DNA of 64,000 nt from Companilactobacillus pabuli (GCF_014058425.1 NZ_CP049366.1:868001-932000); one strand, 5' to 3'; numbered from the stretch's first letter, positions 48,884 through 58,382 are shown. Notes: generated by a model not told the origin, from the sequence alone. Made by a program: numbers and translations.

Positions 48884-50023
48884 ATGAAAATAGTATTAGC
48901 TCCAGATTCATATAAGAACTCGTTAACTGCCAAACAAGTTGCTCAATCAATGAAAAAGGGCTTTGCCAAAGTTTATCCTGATGCCGAATTCGTCAATGTA
49001 CCAATGGCTGATGGTGGTGAAGGAACAGTTCAATCATTAGTTGATGCTAGAAATGGTCAAATGATCACTGAAACAGTGGTTAATCCTTTAGGTAACAAAA
49101 CACAGGCTCAATACGGTCTAATCGATGACGGCCAAGTGGCTATTATTGAAATGGCTCAAGCTAGTGGAATTCAATTTATTAATCAATTTACCCAAAATCC
49201 TTACGTTACAACGACTTTTGGAACTGGTGAATTGATTAAGTCGGCTATCCAAAAAGGTGCTAAGACCATCATTATTGGAATCGGTGGTTCTGCCACAAAT
49301 GATGGAGGTGCTGGAATGGCTCAAGCCTTAGGCGCTAAATTGTTAGACGACAAAGACAAAGAATTGCAGTATGGTGGTGCTATGCTCAAAAAGCTCGACC
49401 ATATTGACATTTCTCAGATGTTACCAGAATTAAAGGATGTCAAAGTTATCATTGCTTCTGACGTTACTAATCCTTTAACTGGTAAAAATGGTGCCAGTCA
49501 CGTCTTCGGACCACAAAAGGGTGCTAGTCCGGAAATGGTTGACTTCCTAGATGAGGCTCTATCACATTATGCCGATGTGTTAAAACGTGATCTAGGAAAA
49601 GATTTAGAACAAACACCTGGTGCCGGTGCCGCTGGTGGATTAGGAGCAGGGCTTTTAGCTTTTACTAATTCACAAATGCGTTCAGGGGTCGACATAGTTG
49701 TTGACTACACCGGATTAAAAGATATTGTGCAAGATGCTGACGTCGTTATAACTGGCGAAGGTCAGATCGATTTTCAGACTAAATTCGGCAAAACTCCCAT
49801 TGGGGTTGCCAAGGCTACTAAAGCTGTCAACCCCAATGCAACTGTAATTGCCATCGCTGGTTCCGTCGGCGAAAAGATTTCTGAGTTATATCCTTTGGGT
49901 ATTGACGCTATCTTCACTTGTGTTCCGGGGGTAGAAGATTTATCCAAAGCCATTGCTGATACTGATAAAAATCTTCAACAAGTATCAGAGAACATCGCCC
50001 GTTTAATCAAAAATACAAAATAA
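48884..50023 (+). CDS. Glycerate kinase
   Basis: 379-residue glycerate kinase of the GarK/GlxK family, phosphorylating glycerate with ATP and so feeding lower glycolysis. Starts MKIVLAPDSYKNSLTA and carries MADGGEGT and GIGGSATNDGGAGMAQALGA-type loops, all typical of the family. Forms an operon with the GntP permease. Confidence 0.92.
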   Translation: MKIVLAPDSYKNSLTAKQVAQSMKKGFAKVYPDAEFVNVPMADGGEGTVQSLVDARNGQMITETVVNPLGNKTQAQYGLIDDGQVAIIEMAQASGIQFINQFTQNPYVTTTFGTGELIKSAIQKGAKTIIIGIGGSATNDGGAGMAQALGAKLLDDKDKELQYGGAMLKKLDHIDISQMLPELKDVKVIIASDVTNPLTGKNGASHVFGPQKGASPEMVDFLDEALSHYADVLKRDLGKDLEQTPGAGAAGGLGAGLLAFTNSQMRSGVDIVVDYTGLKDIVQDADVVITGEGQIDFQTKFGKTPIGVAKATKAVNPNATVIAIAGSVGEKISELYPLGIDAIFTCVPGVEDLSKAIADTDKNLQQVSENIARLIKNTK

Positions 50024-50026
50024 AAG

Positions 50027-50071
50027 ACTGAGTATTCTATCATCTGCGGATAGGGTACTCAGTTTTTTTGT
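50027..50071 (+). terminator. Terminator after glycerate kinase
   Basis: ACTGAGTATTCTATC / GGATAGGGTACTCAGT imperfect stem followed by seven T residues. Confidence 0.85.
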
Positions 50072-50098
50072 TATGATATGACTAAGGAAGTGATGATT

Positions 50099-50950
50099 TT
50101 GCAAATTGATGAAAGTTGGTATCAAGAACTCAATTTAGGTCAAGTTTATCAAGTTACACCAGTATCAGGTGGTGACATTAATTTAGCCTTTGCAGTTGAA
50201 AGTGATCAAGGTAAGTATTTTTTAAAAGTTCAACCGAGCAATCAAGCTAGTTTTTTTAACCATGAAAAAGAAGGATTAGATTTGATTAATACGGTTGCTA
50301 ATGCTCCTAGGGTCATTAAAATTGGTACCTTTAAAAATTGTGGATATTTGATTCAAAGATTTGTTGATTTTGGTGCAGGTTCACAATATGACCTAGGACA
50401 ATTAGTGGCTAAGTTGCATCAAAAGCATGCCCCTAAATTTGGTTTAGATCATGATGTTTTAAATGCTAAAAATCCTAAAATCAACCAATGGCAAAGTAAC
50501 TGGAGTGATTTTTATATCGATCAACGTTTGAATGTTTTAGTGAAACTAGTCAAAGAAAAAGGATATTGGAACAATTATCGACAGAAATTATTTATGAATT
50601 ATAAAGATATGATTGTCAGATATTATCAAAAGAACCCTGTTGTTCCAAGTTTACTTCATGGTGATTTGTGGAATGGTAATGTTGGATTTGAAAAAAATCA
50701 TCAACCAATTTTGTTCGATCCCGATGTTTTCTATGGTAACCGTGAGATGGATATTGCTATGACTCTATTATTTGGTGGATTCACGGATGAATTTTATCAA
50801 GGATATAACAGTATTTATCCCTTATCGCATGGATGGCAACAACGGATGATTTGGTATCAAGTATATTACTTGTTAGCTCATTTGAACTTGTTCGGTGAAA
50901 CTTATGGTCCGAGCTTAGAAACAGCGCTTGAACGTAGTTTAAATGAATAA
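50099..50950 (+). CDS. Fructosamine kinase family protein
   Basis: 283-residue aminoglycoside-phosphotransferase-fold kinase of the fructosamine/ketosamine-3-kinase family. Kinase parts: an ATP lysine in YFLKVQ, catalytic loop LLHGDLWNGN, and metal Asp in LFDPDVFYG. It would phosphorylate glycated amines, a protein-repair role. Starts at 50078 (ATG) and 50093 (ATG) are possible, but AAGGAAG at 50084-50090 places the start best at TTG 50099. Confidence 0.83.
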   Translation: MQIDESWYQELNLGQVYQVTPVSGGDINLAFAVESDQGKYFLKVQPSNQASFFNHEKEGLDLINTVANAPRVIKIGTFKNCGYLIQRFVDFGAGSQYDLGQLVAKLHQKHAPKFGLDHDVLNAKNPKINQWQSNWSDFYIDQRLNVLVKLVKEKGYWNNYRQKLFMNYKDMIVRYYQKNPVVPSLLHGDLWNGNVGFEKNHQPILFDPDVFYGNREMDIAMTLLFGGFTDEFYQGYNSIYPLSHGWQQRMIWYQVYYLLAHLNLFGETYGPSLETALERSLNE

Positions 50951-51022
50951 GGATAATCCCTTGTCAATTTGAGGTTATTTGCGTGATACTAATCATATGG
51001 ATACTAGGTGGGAGTGAAGCAG

Positions 51023-51355
51023 ATGAATAATGAAATAAAGTTTATTATCAGTGAATTGGAAGTTATCTATGGGTTTTATCAAGACAATTTTAGTCTTAAA
51101 CGAATCAAAAGTTATATTCTCAGTATGCCTGAAGGGGCTAAAATCGTAAAAGTTGAAGCAGGAAATGTTCCCATGTATGATCACAATGTGACTTTACCGA
51201 TTGCTAAGTTTAATGATGATACGGATTCGATTGGACTTTTGCAAGTAACGCATACGATGATAAATAATCGTGGTGTTGACGTAATTGCCAATGATGCTAA
51301 CCGTGTGACTCAATTGGTTAATCGTCTGATCGATTTGATTGCACCAACAAAATAA
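51023..51355 (+). CDS. Small protein of unknown function
   Basis: 110-residue acidic, probably cytosolic protein that I do not recognise. An N-terminal stretch is predicted helical (NNEIKFIISELEVIYGFY), followed by mixed strand/helix; no membrane segment, signal peptide or Cys. ATG 51023 follows GGTGGGAG. It stands alone between the kinase gene and a terminator. Confidence 0.65.
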   Translation: MNNEIKFIISELEVIYGFYQDNFSLKRIKSYILSMPEGAKIVKVEAGNVPMYDHNVTLPIAKFNDDTDSIGLLQVTHTMINNRGVDVIANDANRVTQLVNRLIDLIAPTK

Positions 51356-51370
51356 TAATAAGTACACAAA

Positions 51371-51410
51371 AAAGCCGCCAAACCGCAGAATGTTTGACGA
51401 CTTTTTTTAA
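51371..51410 (+). terminator. Terminator after small unknown gene
   Basis: AGCCGCCAAAC / GTTTGACGACT stem with one mismatch, then a T run. Confidence 0.8.
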
Positions 51411-51506
51411 AATTTATTTGAGGAGGATCTGATTTTTTGTTTTAAATGTGTGAATGTGAATTGTTTTCAATAAATTTTTGATTTTTGGATTATTATTAAT
51501 GATCAA

Positions 51507-52469
51507 TTAGATCAAGTTTGCAACTTGCATCAAGATAGGAACAACGATTACGAACAAGACAGTTGAAGTAGTAACCAAGTTTGTTGCGTAGTCGACATCA
51601 CCGTGTGATTGATCAACTAGGATAGGCAATACGGCAAGACCAGGAGCAGCTGATTGGATGATAAATGAGCTACTTTCTAGTTGTGGCATTGAACCGATCA
51701 TTGAACCACCAACAAGGATGATACCAATCATGATAGCAGGAGCAACGATAAATCTACCAACCAAGGCAAGGATTGTATCACGGTCAAATTTGATAGATTT
51801 CAAACCAGCATCAGCTAAGATAATACCAATGTAGATAAGTGACATAGGTGTAACGATACCACCGACCATGTCTAAGGTCTTATTGATCCATTCTGGAACA
51901 GGAATTGCTAAGAGCAAGAATACTAATGAAACTAAGAAACCAACAAGTGGAGCAGGAAGTAATTTCTTCCAGTTGAAATCTTTCTTTTCACCTTTTTCAA
52001 CGGTTGGATCATCACTTGAGATGAAGAAGATACCAACAGCCCAAGTTGAAATTGTATTCATAACATAGTAGATAAGGAAGTAAGGTAAACTCTTATCTCC
52101 AAACAAAGCCATGTTTAAAGGTAAACCAATGAAGATTGTATTAGCATTAACGAACATGTTAATGAAAGTACCACGACGGCCTTTTCTAATACGGAAAACT
52201 TTCGTTAGGATCCATGCGACAATGTATCCTATAGTGAAACTGGCGAAGGTGAAGACCAAACCACCAGAAAGACTTGCTAATTTGTCTCGATTCAAATACT
52301 TAAGAACAGAAACAAAGATTGAAGCAGGTAGGGCAATCTTCATAATAATGAATGAGATATTCCCCTTAAATTCATCGCCTAAACGGCCTGATCCTCTAAG
52401 CCAGTAACCTAGGGCGATAACTAGTACGATTTCAGCAACACTCTCTAGAGAAGTGATAAATGCAGCCAT
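51507..52469 (-). CDS. mleP: Malate permease, AEC family
   Basis: 320-residue auxin-efflux-carrier-family membrane protein with about ten hydrophobic segments in two five-helix repeats. AEC proteins next to malolactic enzymes act as malate/lactate carriers. It is 34 nt downstream of mleS on the same strand and so in the same operon; uptake of malate and release of lactate would complete malolactic fermentation. Confidence 0.83.
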   Translation of the reverse strand: MAAFITSLESVAEIVLVIALGYWLRGSGRLGDEFKGNISFIIMKIALPASIFVSVLKYLNRDKLASLSGGLVFTFASFTIGYIVAWILTKVFRIRKGRRGTFINMFVNANTIFIGLPLNMALFGDKSLPYFLIYYVMNTISTWAVGIFFISSDDPTVEKGEKKDFNWKKLLPAPLVGFLVSLVFLLLAIPVPEWINKTLDMVGGIVTPMSLIYIGIILADAGLKSIKFDRDTILALVGRFIVAPAIMIGIILVGGSMIGSMPQLESSSFIIQSAAPGLAVLPILVDQSHGDVDYATNLVTTSTVLFVIVVPILMQVANLI

Positions 52470-52503
52470 AAAATAATTCCCCTTTATTTTACAAATTTAT
52501 ATA

Positions 52504-54126
52504 TTAATATTTAGGTTCCCATTTGGCGTCTTCAACAGCCTTCTTAGCATCAGTAGCAGATGTAAGTTTTTCATCAATAGCTTGTTGAGCAACACCTTCA
52601 GCAACAGTAATACTGAACTTGTCTAGTTTTGAAACTGGAGGAAGTACGGCGGCACCTGGTTGTGCAGCATCAACGATACCACCCAATGAGTGAGCAGCCT
52701 TGTTGATCATACCATCTGAAAGAACTTTAGCATTAACAGCTAATGAACCAAGACCAAGACCAGGGTAAACTAAAGCGTTGTTAGCTTGACCAATATTGTA
52801 TGTAACACCATTGTATTCGATTGGATCAACTGGAATACCAGTAGCAATAAGAGCTTTACCATCAGTCCACTTCAAAAGATCTTCAGCCTTTGCTTCAGCA
52901 AGTTTTGTAGGGTTTGAAAGTGGGAAAATGATTGGACGTTCTGTGTGAGCAGCCATTTCCTTGATGATAGGTTCTGTAAATGTACCAGGTTGTGTTGATG
53001 TACCAACCAAGATTGTTGGGTGAACTGCTTTAACAACAGCTTCCAAGTTAGTTAATTCATCAGCATTGTCGAATTCACTACGTTGTCTTGTGAATGGTTT
53101 TTGTTCAGGTGTAAGACCTTCTGTGTCGTCGAACAATAGACCTTGCTTGTCAACTAGGTAGAAGTGTTTCTTAGCTTCCTCTTCAGAAAGTCCTTCTTCA
53201 ACCATAGCGTCAAAGATTCTCTTAGTAATACCAGCACCAGCAGTACCAGCACCAAATGATAGGTAAACTTGATCAGTAAGCTTTTCTTTAGAAATGTTCA
53301 AAGCACCTAAAATACCAGCTAATGTAATGATACCTGTACCTTGGATGTCATCGTTGAATGTCAAGATGTCATCTTTGTACTTGTTCAAAATATTAGCAGC
53401 GTTGCTACGACCAAAGTCTTCAAAGTGAAGATACATATCAGGGAATAAGTTTTCTGCAGTTTGAACGAATTTGTCAACAAATGCATAGTACTTGTCGCCT
53501 GTAACACGTTGGTGGTGGTTACCCATGTAAAGATCATCTGAAAGAAGTTCTTTATTGTTAGTACCAACATCAAGAACAACTGGAAGAACTGACTTAGGAT
53601 CAACACCGGCAGCTGCTGTATAAACCATCAATTTACCAACAGAGATGTCAACACCTTGAACACCCCAGTCACCAATACCAAGAATACCTTCACCGTCAGT
53701 TACAACGATAAGTTTGATATCACGACCCTTAGTAGCATTCTTCAATGAAGCTTCTAATTCGTCTTGGTCATCGATTGATAGGTAAACGGCATTTTGTGGA
53801 TCCAAGAAGAAGTGACTGTAGTTTTCGATTGTGTCAGCGATAGTTGGATCATAAACAACTGGCATAAATTCGTTAACGTGTTCACTGAACAACTTGTAGA
53901 ACAAAGTAACGTTTTCGTTAAACAAATCCATCAAGTACATTCTCTTATCAAGGAAGGTAGCCTTCTTTGAATAGTTTTCGTAGGCTTGTTCTACTTGTTG
54001 GTCCAAAGTTTGAACAAATGGTGGAAGTAAGCCTTCAATATGATTTTCTTTTCTTTCTTCCTTAGTAAAGGCAGTACCTTTATTGAAGAAATGATTATTG
54101 AGTAAATCTAAACCTTCATATTTCAT
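52504..54126 (-). CDS. mleS: Malolactic enzyme
   Basis: 540-residue NAD- and Mn-dependent enzyme of the malic enzyme family converting L-malate directly to L-lactate and CO2. Segments such as [37 protein letters not shown] and [10 protein letters not shown] agree closely with lactococcal MleS as I recall it, more than with pyruvate-forming malic enzymes. Length equals that of the malolactic group. ATG after AGGAGGAA. Operon with mleP; divergent LysR gene mleR. Generates proton motive force and raises pH. Confidence 0.88.
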   Translation of the reverse strand: MKYEGLDLLNNHFFNKGTAFTKEERKENHIEGLLPPFVQTLDQQVEQAYENYSKKATFLDKRMYLMDLFNENVTLFYKLFSEHVNEFMPVVYDPTIADTIENYSHFFLDPQNAVYLSIDDQDELEASLKNATKGRDIKLIVVTDGEGILGIGDWGVQGVDISVGKLMVYTAAAGVDPKSVLPVVLDVGTNNKELLSDDLYMGNHHQRVTGDKYYAFVDKFVQTAENLFPDMYLHFEDFGRSNAANILNKYKDDILTFNDDIQGTGIITLAGILGALNISKEKLTDQVYLSFGAGTAGAGITKRIFDAMVEEGLSEEEAKKHFYLVDKQGLLFDDTEGLTPEQKPFTRQRSEFDNADELTNLEAVVKAVHPTILVGTSTQPGTFTEPIIKEMAAHTERPIIFPLSNPTKLAEAKAEDLLKWTDGKALIATGIPVDPIEYNGVTYNIGQANNALVYPGLGLGSLAVNAKVLSDGMINKAAHSLGGIVDAAQPGAAVLPPVSKLDKFSITVAEGVAQQAIDEKLTSATDAKKAVEDAKWEPKY

Positions 54127-54229
54127 AAAAAAAATTCCTCCTAATTAACTTTTTCAACAGTTAAACATTAATATATTTAATACCCCTATACATATCGTAT
54201 TATATAAAATAATTTTATAAATATTGGAA

Positions 54230-54301
54230 TGTACTATTATTCCCATTTGGCATATTAAAAAATCAATGTCTTTAATTAACTTTCGAATGTATAATAGTAC
54301 A
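54230..54301. promoter_or_regulatory. Paired inverted sites in mleS/mleR intergenic region
   Basis: TGTACTATTAT (54230-54240) and its exact reverse complement ATAATAGTACA (54291-54301) lie 50 bp apart in the divergent promoter region. A minus-strand TATAAT for mleS is at 54199-54204. This is the layout expected for a LysR activator with two binding half-regions. Confidence 0.55.
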
Positions 54302-54359
54302 TGATAAAAAATATAGTCAAATATGTGTACTTTGATAAATAAAATTTATAGGTGGGAAA

Positions 54360-55229
54360 ATGAATTTAAAAGATTATCAATATTTTAAAAAATTATCTGA
54401 ATTAAAAAACTTTTCTGATACGGCTAATTTCTTTGGTGTCAGTCAACCAACGATTACTTATTCACTAAAAAGATTGGAAGATACGTACGGACTTTCTCTA
54501 ATTAAGCGTAAAAGTTTCGCTAATTCTTTGTCGCTGACTTATGCTGGTCGCCAATTATTAATGCATGTTGATCGAATTCTTTTGGAAAATGATTTAATCA
54601 GTGATGATATGGAACGAATCAAACGTGAAAAAATTGTTATGGGTTGGCCACCAATCATTACGAATTACGTAATTCCCAAAGTTTTTGACCGTTTACGAGA
54701 TGCAGATCTACTCAATGCAATTATTCCAATCGCCGATGGATCGGGGGAATTATTAGGCAAATTAAAAAATGGCGAAATTGATCTTTCCTTATTAGGAACG
54801 ACAATTTTGCCACAAGAGAATCATTTGGACTATCAGTTAATAAAAGAGCATCATTTTAAATTTATCGCTGCAGCGGATCGGGATGTCTCAAAAATCAAAA
54901 CGATTGAAGATTTATTTGCGGAAGATTTTATCTCATTAAATGGAGGTTCTGTTCACAATTTAGTTTTGCAAAGAATGATTGAGCGATACAATGTTACGCC
55001 GCATACTTTGTTCCAGACTTCAGATTATCGATTAATGCTCAGTTTAGTTAAAGAGAATAAGGGAATCAGTTTTGTTACGGAAACGGCTATTCAAGGAGTT
55101 TCGGGTATTCAAGAAATAAAATTACCTGAGATTCAATTGCCACCGTTTTATATCTTGTTTGTTTATCGTCATAATATGATAGGAAACGAAACTTTAGCCC
55201 AGTTGATGCACATTTTCAAAAATATATAG
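54360..55229 (+). CDS. mleR: LysR family regulator of the malolactic operon
   Basis: 289-residue LysR-type protein: winged HTH (1-60, with NFSDTANFFGVSQPTITYSLKRLE) and a periplasmic-binding-like effector domain (about 85-285). Divergent from mleS-mleP, matching the mleR position in other lactic acid bacteria, where it responds to malate. ATG after GGTGGG. Confidence 0.88.
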   Translation: MNLKDYQYFKKLSELKNFSDTANFFGVSQPTITYSLKRLEDTYGLSLIKRKSFANSLSLTYAGRQLLMHVDRILLENDLISDDMERIKREKIVMGWPPIITNYVIPKVFDRLRDADLLNAIIPIADGSGELLGKLKNGEIDLSLLGTTILPQENHLDYQLIKEHHFKFIAAADRDVSKIKTIEDLFAEDFISLNGGSVHNLVLQRMIERYNVTPHTLFQTSDYRLMLSLVKENKGISFVTETAIQGVSGIQEIKLPEIQLPPFYILFVYRHNMIGNETLAQLMHIFKNI

Positions 55230-55367
55230 ATAAATAGATATAAAAAAATTATGGTGTACAGGTATAGTCCAATAAGGGTACAATGTATTTACCAATTGGT
55301 ATTGGTGGATTAATCCTTAGATAGTTTTTATAATTATCTAATTGTCGACTGTGTGATAGTAATGCAA

Positions 55368-55536
55368 TATAATAAGAAATTTATATCTCATCAATATAGT
55401 TGTTTTATTATGCTTTCATTACATTTTTATCACTTTTTTTAAATAAAATGGATTAAAATTTGTGGGATAGTACATGTTTAAATAAATCCATTTTACTGTC
55501 AGAAAGCCATTGCAACGGCTTTCTGTCTTTTTTTTA
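55368..55536 (+). ncRNA. Candidate small RNA with terminator
   Basis: In the 598-bp gap 55230-55827 a TATAAT (55368-55373) precedes a perfect 10-bp hairpin AAAATGGATT / AATCCATTTT (55445-55494) and then a strong terminator CAGAAAGCC / GGCTTTCTG (55500-55525) with a T run. No open frame of note lies inside. A transcript of roughly 155 nt would end here. The terminator could otherwise belong to mleR. Confidence 0.35.
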
Positions 55537-55611
55537 TAGTGCTATTTATAAAAATATGGCGACTTTTTGAAATTGTCTGTTATTAAAAATGAGTGTGTTA
55601 GTATATTAAGT

Positions 55612-55724
55612 GAAGAGGAGATAAATCCTACATTTCCTCTTTCTTGATAATTTCATGATGATAATTGGTTAAAAACTATTGTCGATTTAATGGTGGTTCC
55701 TCCCTGAGCTACCATTTTTTTTGT
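55612..55724 (+). ncRNA. Second structured non-coding stretch with terminator
   Basis: AGAGGA / TCCTCT hairpin (55614-55640) followed by AATGGTGGT / GCTACCATT (55689-55716) and eight T residues. No ORF. It may be an sRNA or a leader for the gene at 55828. Confidence 0.3.
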
Positions 55725-55827
55725 GCTCTTTTTTAAATAAATCGACTGTTAAAACTCTGTTACATCAATAATAGAGTTATTTTGTATGGTATAATTTTTT
55801 GTAATAAGCCGTTTAGGAGTTTTTAGT

Positions 55828-56118
55828 ATGAATTACAATGAGAGTCAACAAAAAGAAATTGCACAATATGCAATTGAACATGATAACAATTACAAAGCTA
55901 CAGGTGAAAAGTATCAAATTTCTTATCAACAAGTTGCCGCTTGGGTTAGAAAGTACAATAAAAAGCCTACTAATAAAAAAGTAACTGCTAAGAAGGTTGC
56001 TAAAAAAGAAAACAAGACTTCGACACCACAAGCTAGTGCACTAGATGTTTTGAGTCGCAAAGACCCTGTTTTGGAAGCTCAATTAGAAGACGTTAAAAAG
56101 AGATTGGGATTGATTTAA
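55828..56118 (+). CDS. Small HTH-like protein
   Basis: 96-residue protein: an N-terminal helix-turn-helix-like region (about 1-45, KEIAQYAIEHDNNYKATGEKY then QVAAWVRKYNK) resembling transposase-type HTH modules, a Lys-rich middle (46-70) and an acidic C-terminal helix. Its stop overlaps the start of the tyrosine phosphatase gene by one base (TAATG). It may bind nucleic acid; it is not part of a recognisable insertion sequence. Confidence 0.7.
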   Translation: MNYNESQQKEIAQYAIEHDNNYKATGEKYQISYQQVAAWVRKYNKKPTNKKVTAKKVAKKENKTSTPQASALDVLSRKDPVLEAQLEDVKKRLGLI

Positions 56119-56573
56119 TGAAAAAAATCATTTTTGTTTGTTTAGGTAACATTTGTCGGTCACCAATGGCAGAGATGATGATGAAACACCTAATCGAAGA
56201 AAAGAACTTGTCAGACCAAATAACAGTTGCTTCTCGCTCGACATCCACTTACGAAATCGGTAATTCGCCGCATCCTGGTGCAATTGCTGAACTAAAAAAT
56301 AAAAAAATCCCAATTATTGACCACCATGCTCAACAGATCACCCGACAGGATTTTGATGAGGCCGATGTAATAATTGGAATGGATCAACAGAATATTGTCA
56401 ATTTACAAAATATGGCGCCGTCTGTTGATAAAGACAAAATTCACTTAGCTTATGAAGCTCTTGGACAAACGAAGGTAATTGAAGATCCTTGGTATGATCA
56501 TAAATTTGGTCGAACTTATAAACAGTTAGCTGAAGTTTTGCCTGTCTGGTTAAAGACATTGCTGAACCAATAG
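56118..56573 (+). CDS. Low-molecular-weight protein tyrosine phosphatase
   Basis: 151-residue cytosolic LMW-PTP. The P-loop is C8-LGNIC-R14-S at the N-terminus, and the general-acid Asp lies in EDPWYD near residue 120. Such enzymes act on tyrosine-phosphorylated proteins or arginine phosphate. No tyrosine kinase gene is visible here. Translationally coupled to the HTH-like gene; terminator directly after. Confidence 0.9.
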   Translation: MKKIIFVCLGNICRSPMAEMMMKHLIEEKNLSDQITVASRSTSTYEIGNSPHPGAIAELKNKKIPIIDHHAQQITRQDFDEADVIIGMDQQNIVNLQNMAPSVDKDKIHLAYEALGQTKVIEDPWYDHKFGRTYKQLAEVLPVWLKTLLNQ

Positions 56574-56593
56574 AGAAATCTATTGGCTTTTTT
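56567..56593 (+). terminator. Terminator overlapping phosphatase stop
   Basis: CCAATAG / CTATTGG stem with AGAAAT loop and TTTTTT; the stop codon is within the stem. Confidence 0.8.
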
Positions 56594-57332
56594 GCGTTCT
56601 GATAACATATGAATCTAGTAATATTCGACTAATTACTTGCAGGGGCAACCTTGATCTAACCTCATAATCAGGAAAATATGAGGTTTGTGATTTAAAGCCT
56701 AATAGTACCATTTCTGAATATTTGATAATGGAACCATCCTCGTTAGTAGTAATAGTGAGCGTACTAACTCCATTATCAAAGGCATTTTTAGCACCAGCTA
56801 CTAATTCTTTAGTTTCGCCATTTAGAGTAATAAAAATAACTAAGTCTTCACGTTTGATTCGTTTACTCATTGTGACAATGATATTAGGATCAGTGCTCAA
56901 TACACAATTCTTACCTAATAATTGCAGTTTTACGAGTAATTCTTGAGCAATAAATTCTGAAAATCCTCTGGCAAAGATATAAATGTCGGAGGATTTTTTT
57001 ATTTTTTGGATAGCATCCTCAATTGAACCGACATTTAGCATTTTTAAAGTATTATCGACTTCATATTTATTCTTTAAAATGGCTTGCTTGATGTCGTGGT
57101 CTACTTTTTCTAAGTTTTTGTATTGTTGTGTATCCTTTCTTTTGATTGTTAATTGTTGACGAAAATCAGTGTAACCAGAATAGCCCATTTTTTTCGTAGT
57201 ACGTACGATGGTTGCCGTTGAAACGTTAGCATCTTCGCTTAATTTAACTATAGATAGATTGGGAATGTCATCTAGATTATTTTGAATATATTCCCAAAGA
57301 TACTTTTCTGATGAACTTAATTTATTTTTCAT
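56580..57332 (-). CDS. RpiR family regulator of the fructose-type locus
   Basis: 250-residue RpiR protein with N-terminal HTH (VSTATIVRTTKKMGYSGYTDF) and C-terminal SIS domain (about 105-235). Divergent from the fruK-like/EIIBCA operon and so probably its regulator, responding to a phosphosugar. A DeoR-type FruR is more usual for fructose loci, so an RpiR protein here is noteworthy. Convergent with the tyrosine phosphatase gene. Confidence 0.85.
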   Translation of the reverse strand: MKNKLSSSEKYLWEYIQNNLDDIPNLSIVKLSEDANVSTATIVRTTKKMGYSGYTDFRQQLTIKRKDTQQYKNLEKVDHDIKQAILKNKYEVDNTLKMLNVGSIEDAIQKIKKSSDIYIFARGFSEFIAQELLVKLQLLGKNCVLSTDPNIIVTMSKRIKREDLVIFITLNGETKELVAGAKNAFDNGVSTLTITTNEDGSIIKYSEMVLLGFKSQTSYFPDYEVRSRLPLQVISRILLDSYVIRTQKSQ

Positions 57333-57369
57333 AAAATCTCCCTAATTAGTAAAAGATTTTCTAAATATT

Positions 57370-57401
57370 TGTAAATATAACGGATTATGAAAACATTTAC
57401 A
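57370..57401. promoter_or_regulatory. Inverted repeat and cre-like site before fruK-like gene
   Basis: TGTAAAT (57370-57376) and ATTTACA (57395-57401) form an inverted repeat 18 bp apart. TGAAAACATTTACA (57388-57401) is a cre-like sequence with one mismatch. Both lie in the rpiR/fruK divergent region. Confidence 0.5.
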
Positions 57402-57450
57402 TAATATCATATTGTAAGATGTATTTAGAAAGTAAAGAGGGGTATTGCAA

Positions 57451-58380
57451 ATGATTTATACTTGTACATTAAATCCGGCAATCGATTTATTCATTGAAAC
57501 TGAACATTTGAAACCGGAAATCGTTAATCGAACTAATAGTTATGATATTCAGCCAAATGGTAAGGGTGTCAATGTTTCCTTTATTCTAAAACATTTAGGT
57601 ATTGATAATACAGCTTTAGGAATCGGTGGTGGATTCACAAGTGACTTTATTGAAGAATCATTGCGAAGTAAAGGTATAAAGACAGAATTTACGCATATAG
57701 ATGGCATTTCACGAATCAATGTCTTCACACGAGTTATCGATACTGATACTGAATACAAGCAGGTCAATAATGGACCTGAAGTTAACGAAGAAAAGTTAAA
57801 TGATTTTCTTGAAAAAATTTCTGAGTTAAAAAAAGACGATAAATTAGTTGTTTCCGGTAGTTTTTCTAAGGGAGTCCCATCTGATATCATTATTGAAATC
57901 GCCAAGATGGCACAGAAACAACAATTCGATTTAGTGATTGATACTAGTTATCCGGATGTTGTTCAAACTATTGGCTATCATCCATATTTATTGAAACCTA
58001 ATGACGAAGAACTTTTATCATGGTTTGATGATGAACAAAACAACAATATTCCTACACTGATCAAACACTCAAGAGAATTAATTGAAAAGGGTGCTAAAAA
58101 TATTCTGTTATCTTTAGGCAGCAAAGGAGCTTTGTTGATTAACGAAGACACAGTTCTTTTCGGCAATGCACCTAAAATAAAAGTTGTTAATACGGCTTGT
58201 TCTGGAGATACGATGCTAGGTACCTTCTTGGCAGGAATTGAACAGAATTTAAGTGCGGAAGACAACTTGAAGAGAAGTATTGCTGCCGCAAGTTCGACCG
58301 CTGCAAGTTCAGGATTAACCGATTTTAGTGATGTAGAAGATTTGATGAAACAAATTACTATTAAAAAAATGGAGGGATAG
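57451..58380 (+). CDS. fruK: 1-phosphofructokinase family kinase
   Basis: 309-residue PfkB-family kinase of the 1-phosphofructokinase/tagatose-6-phosphate kinase subgroup. Start pattern YTCTLNPAIDL, substrate loop PNGKGVNVS, catalytic Asp in TACSGDTMLG. It would turn fructose-1-phosphate (made by the PTS just downstream) into fructose-1,6-bisphosphate. ATG 57451 follows GAGGGG; the TTG six bases before is too close. Two nucleotides separate it from the EIIBCA gene. Confidence 0.85.
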   Translation: MIYTCTLNPAIDLFIETEHLKPEIVNRTNSYDIQPNGKGVNVSFILKHLGIDNTALGIGGGFTSDFIEESLRSKGIKTEFTHIDGISRINVFTRVIDTDTEYKQVNNGPEVNEEKLNDFLEKISELKKDDKLVVSGSFSKGVPSDIIIEIAKMAQKQQFDLVIDTSYPDVVQTIGYHPYLLKPNDEELLSWFDDEQNNNIPTLIKHSRELIEKGAKNILLSLGSKGALLINEDTVLFGNAPKIKVVNTACSGDTMLGTFLAGIEQNLSAEDNLKRSIAAASSTAASSGLTDFSDVEDLMKQITIKKMEG

Positions 58381-58382
58381 AT

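Noticed and set aside
55283-55324. 13-codon frame MYLPIGIGGLILR with a GGG upstream
   Set aside because: Looks like the start of a short hydrophobic peptide but is too short and ends without a membrane-spanning length; may be chance.
55687-55724. T-box-like string TGGTGGTTCC before a terminator
   Set aside because: Only a partial match to the T-box sequence, no Stem I or specifier features, and no aminoacyl-tRNA or amino-acid gene downstream.
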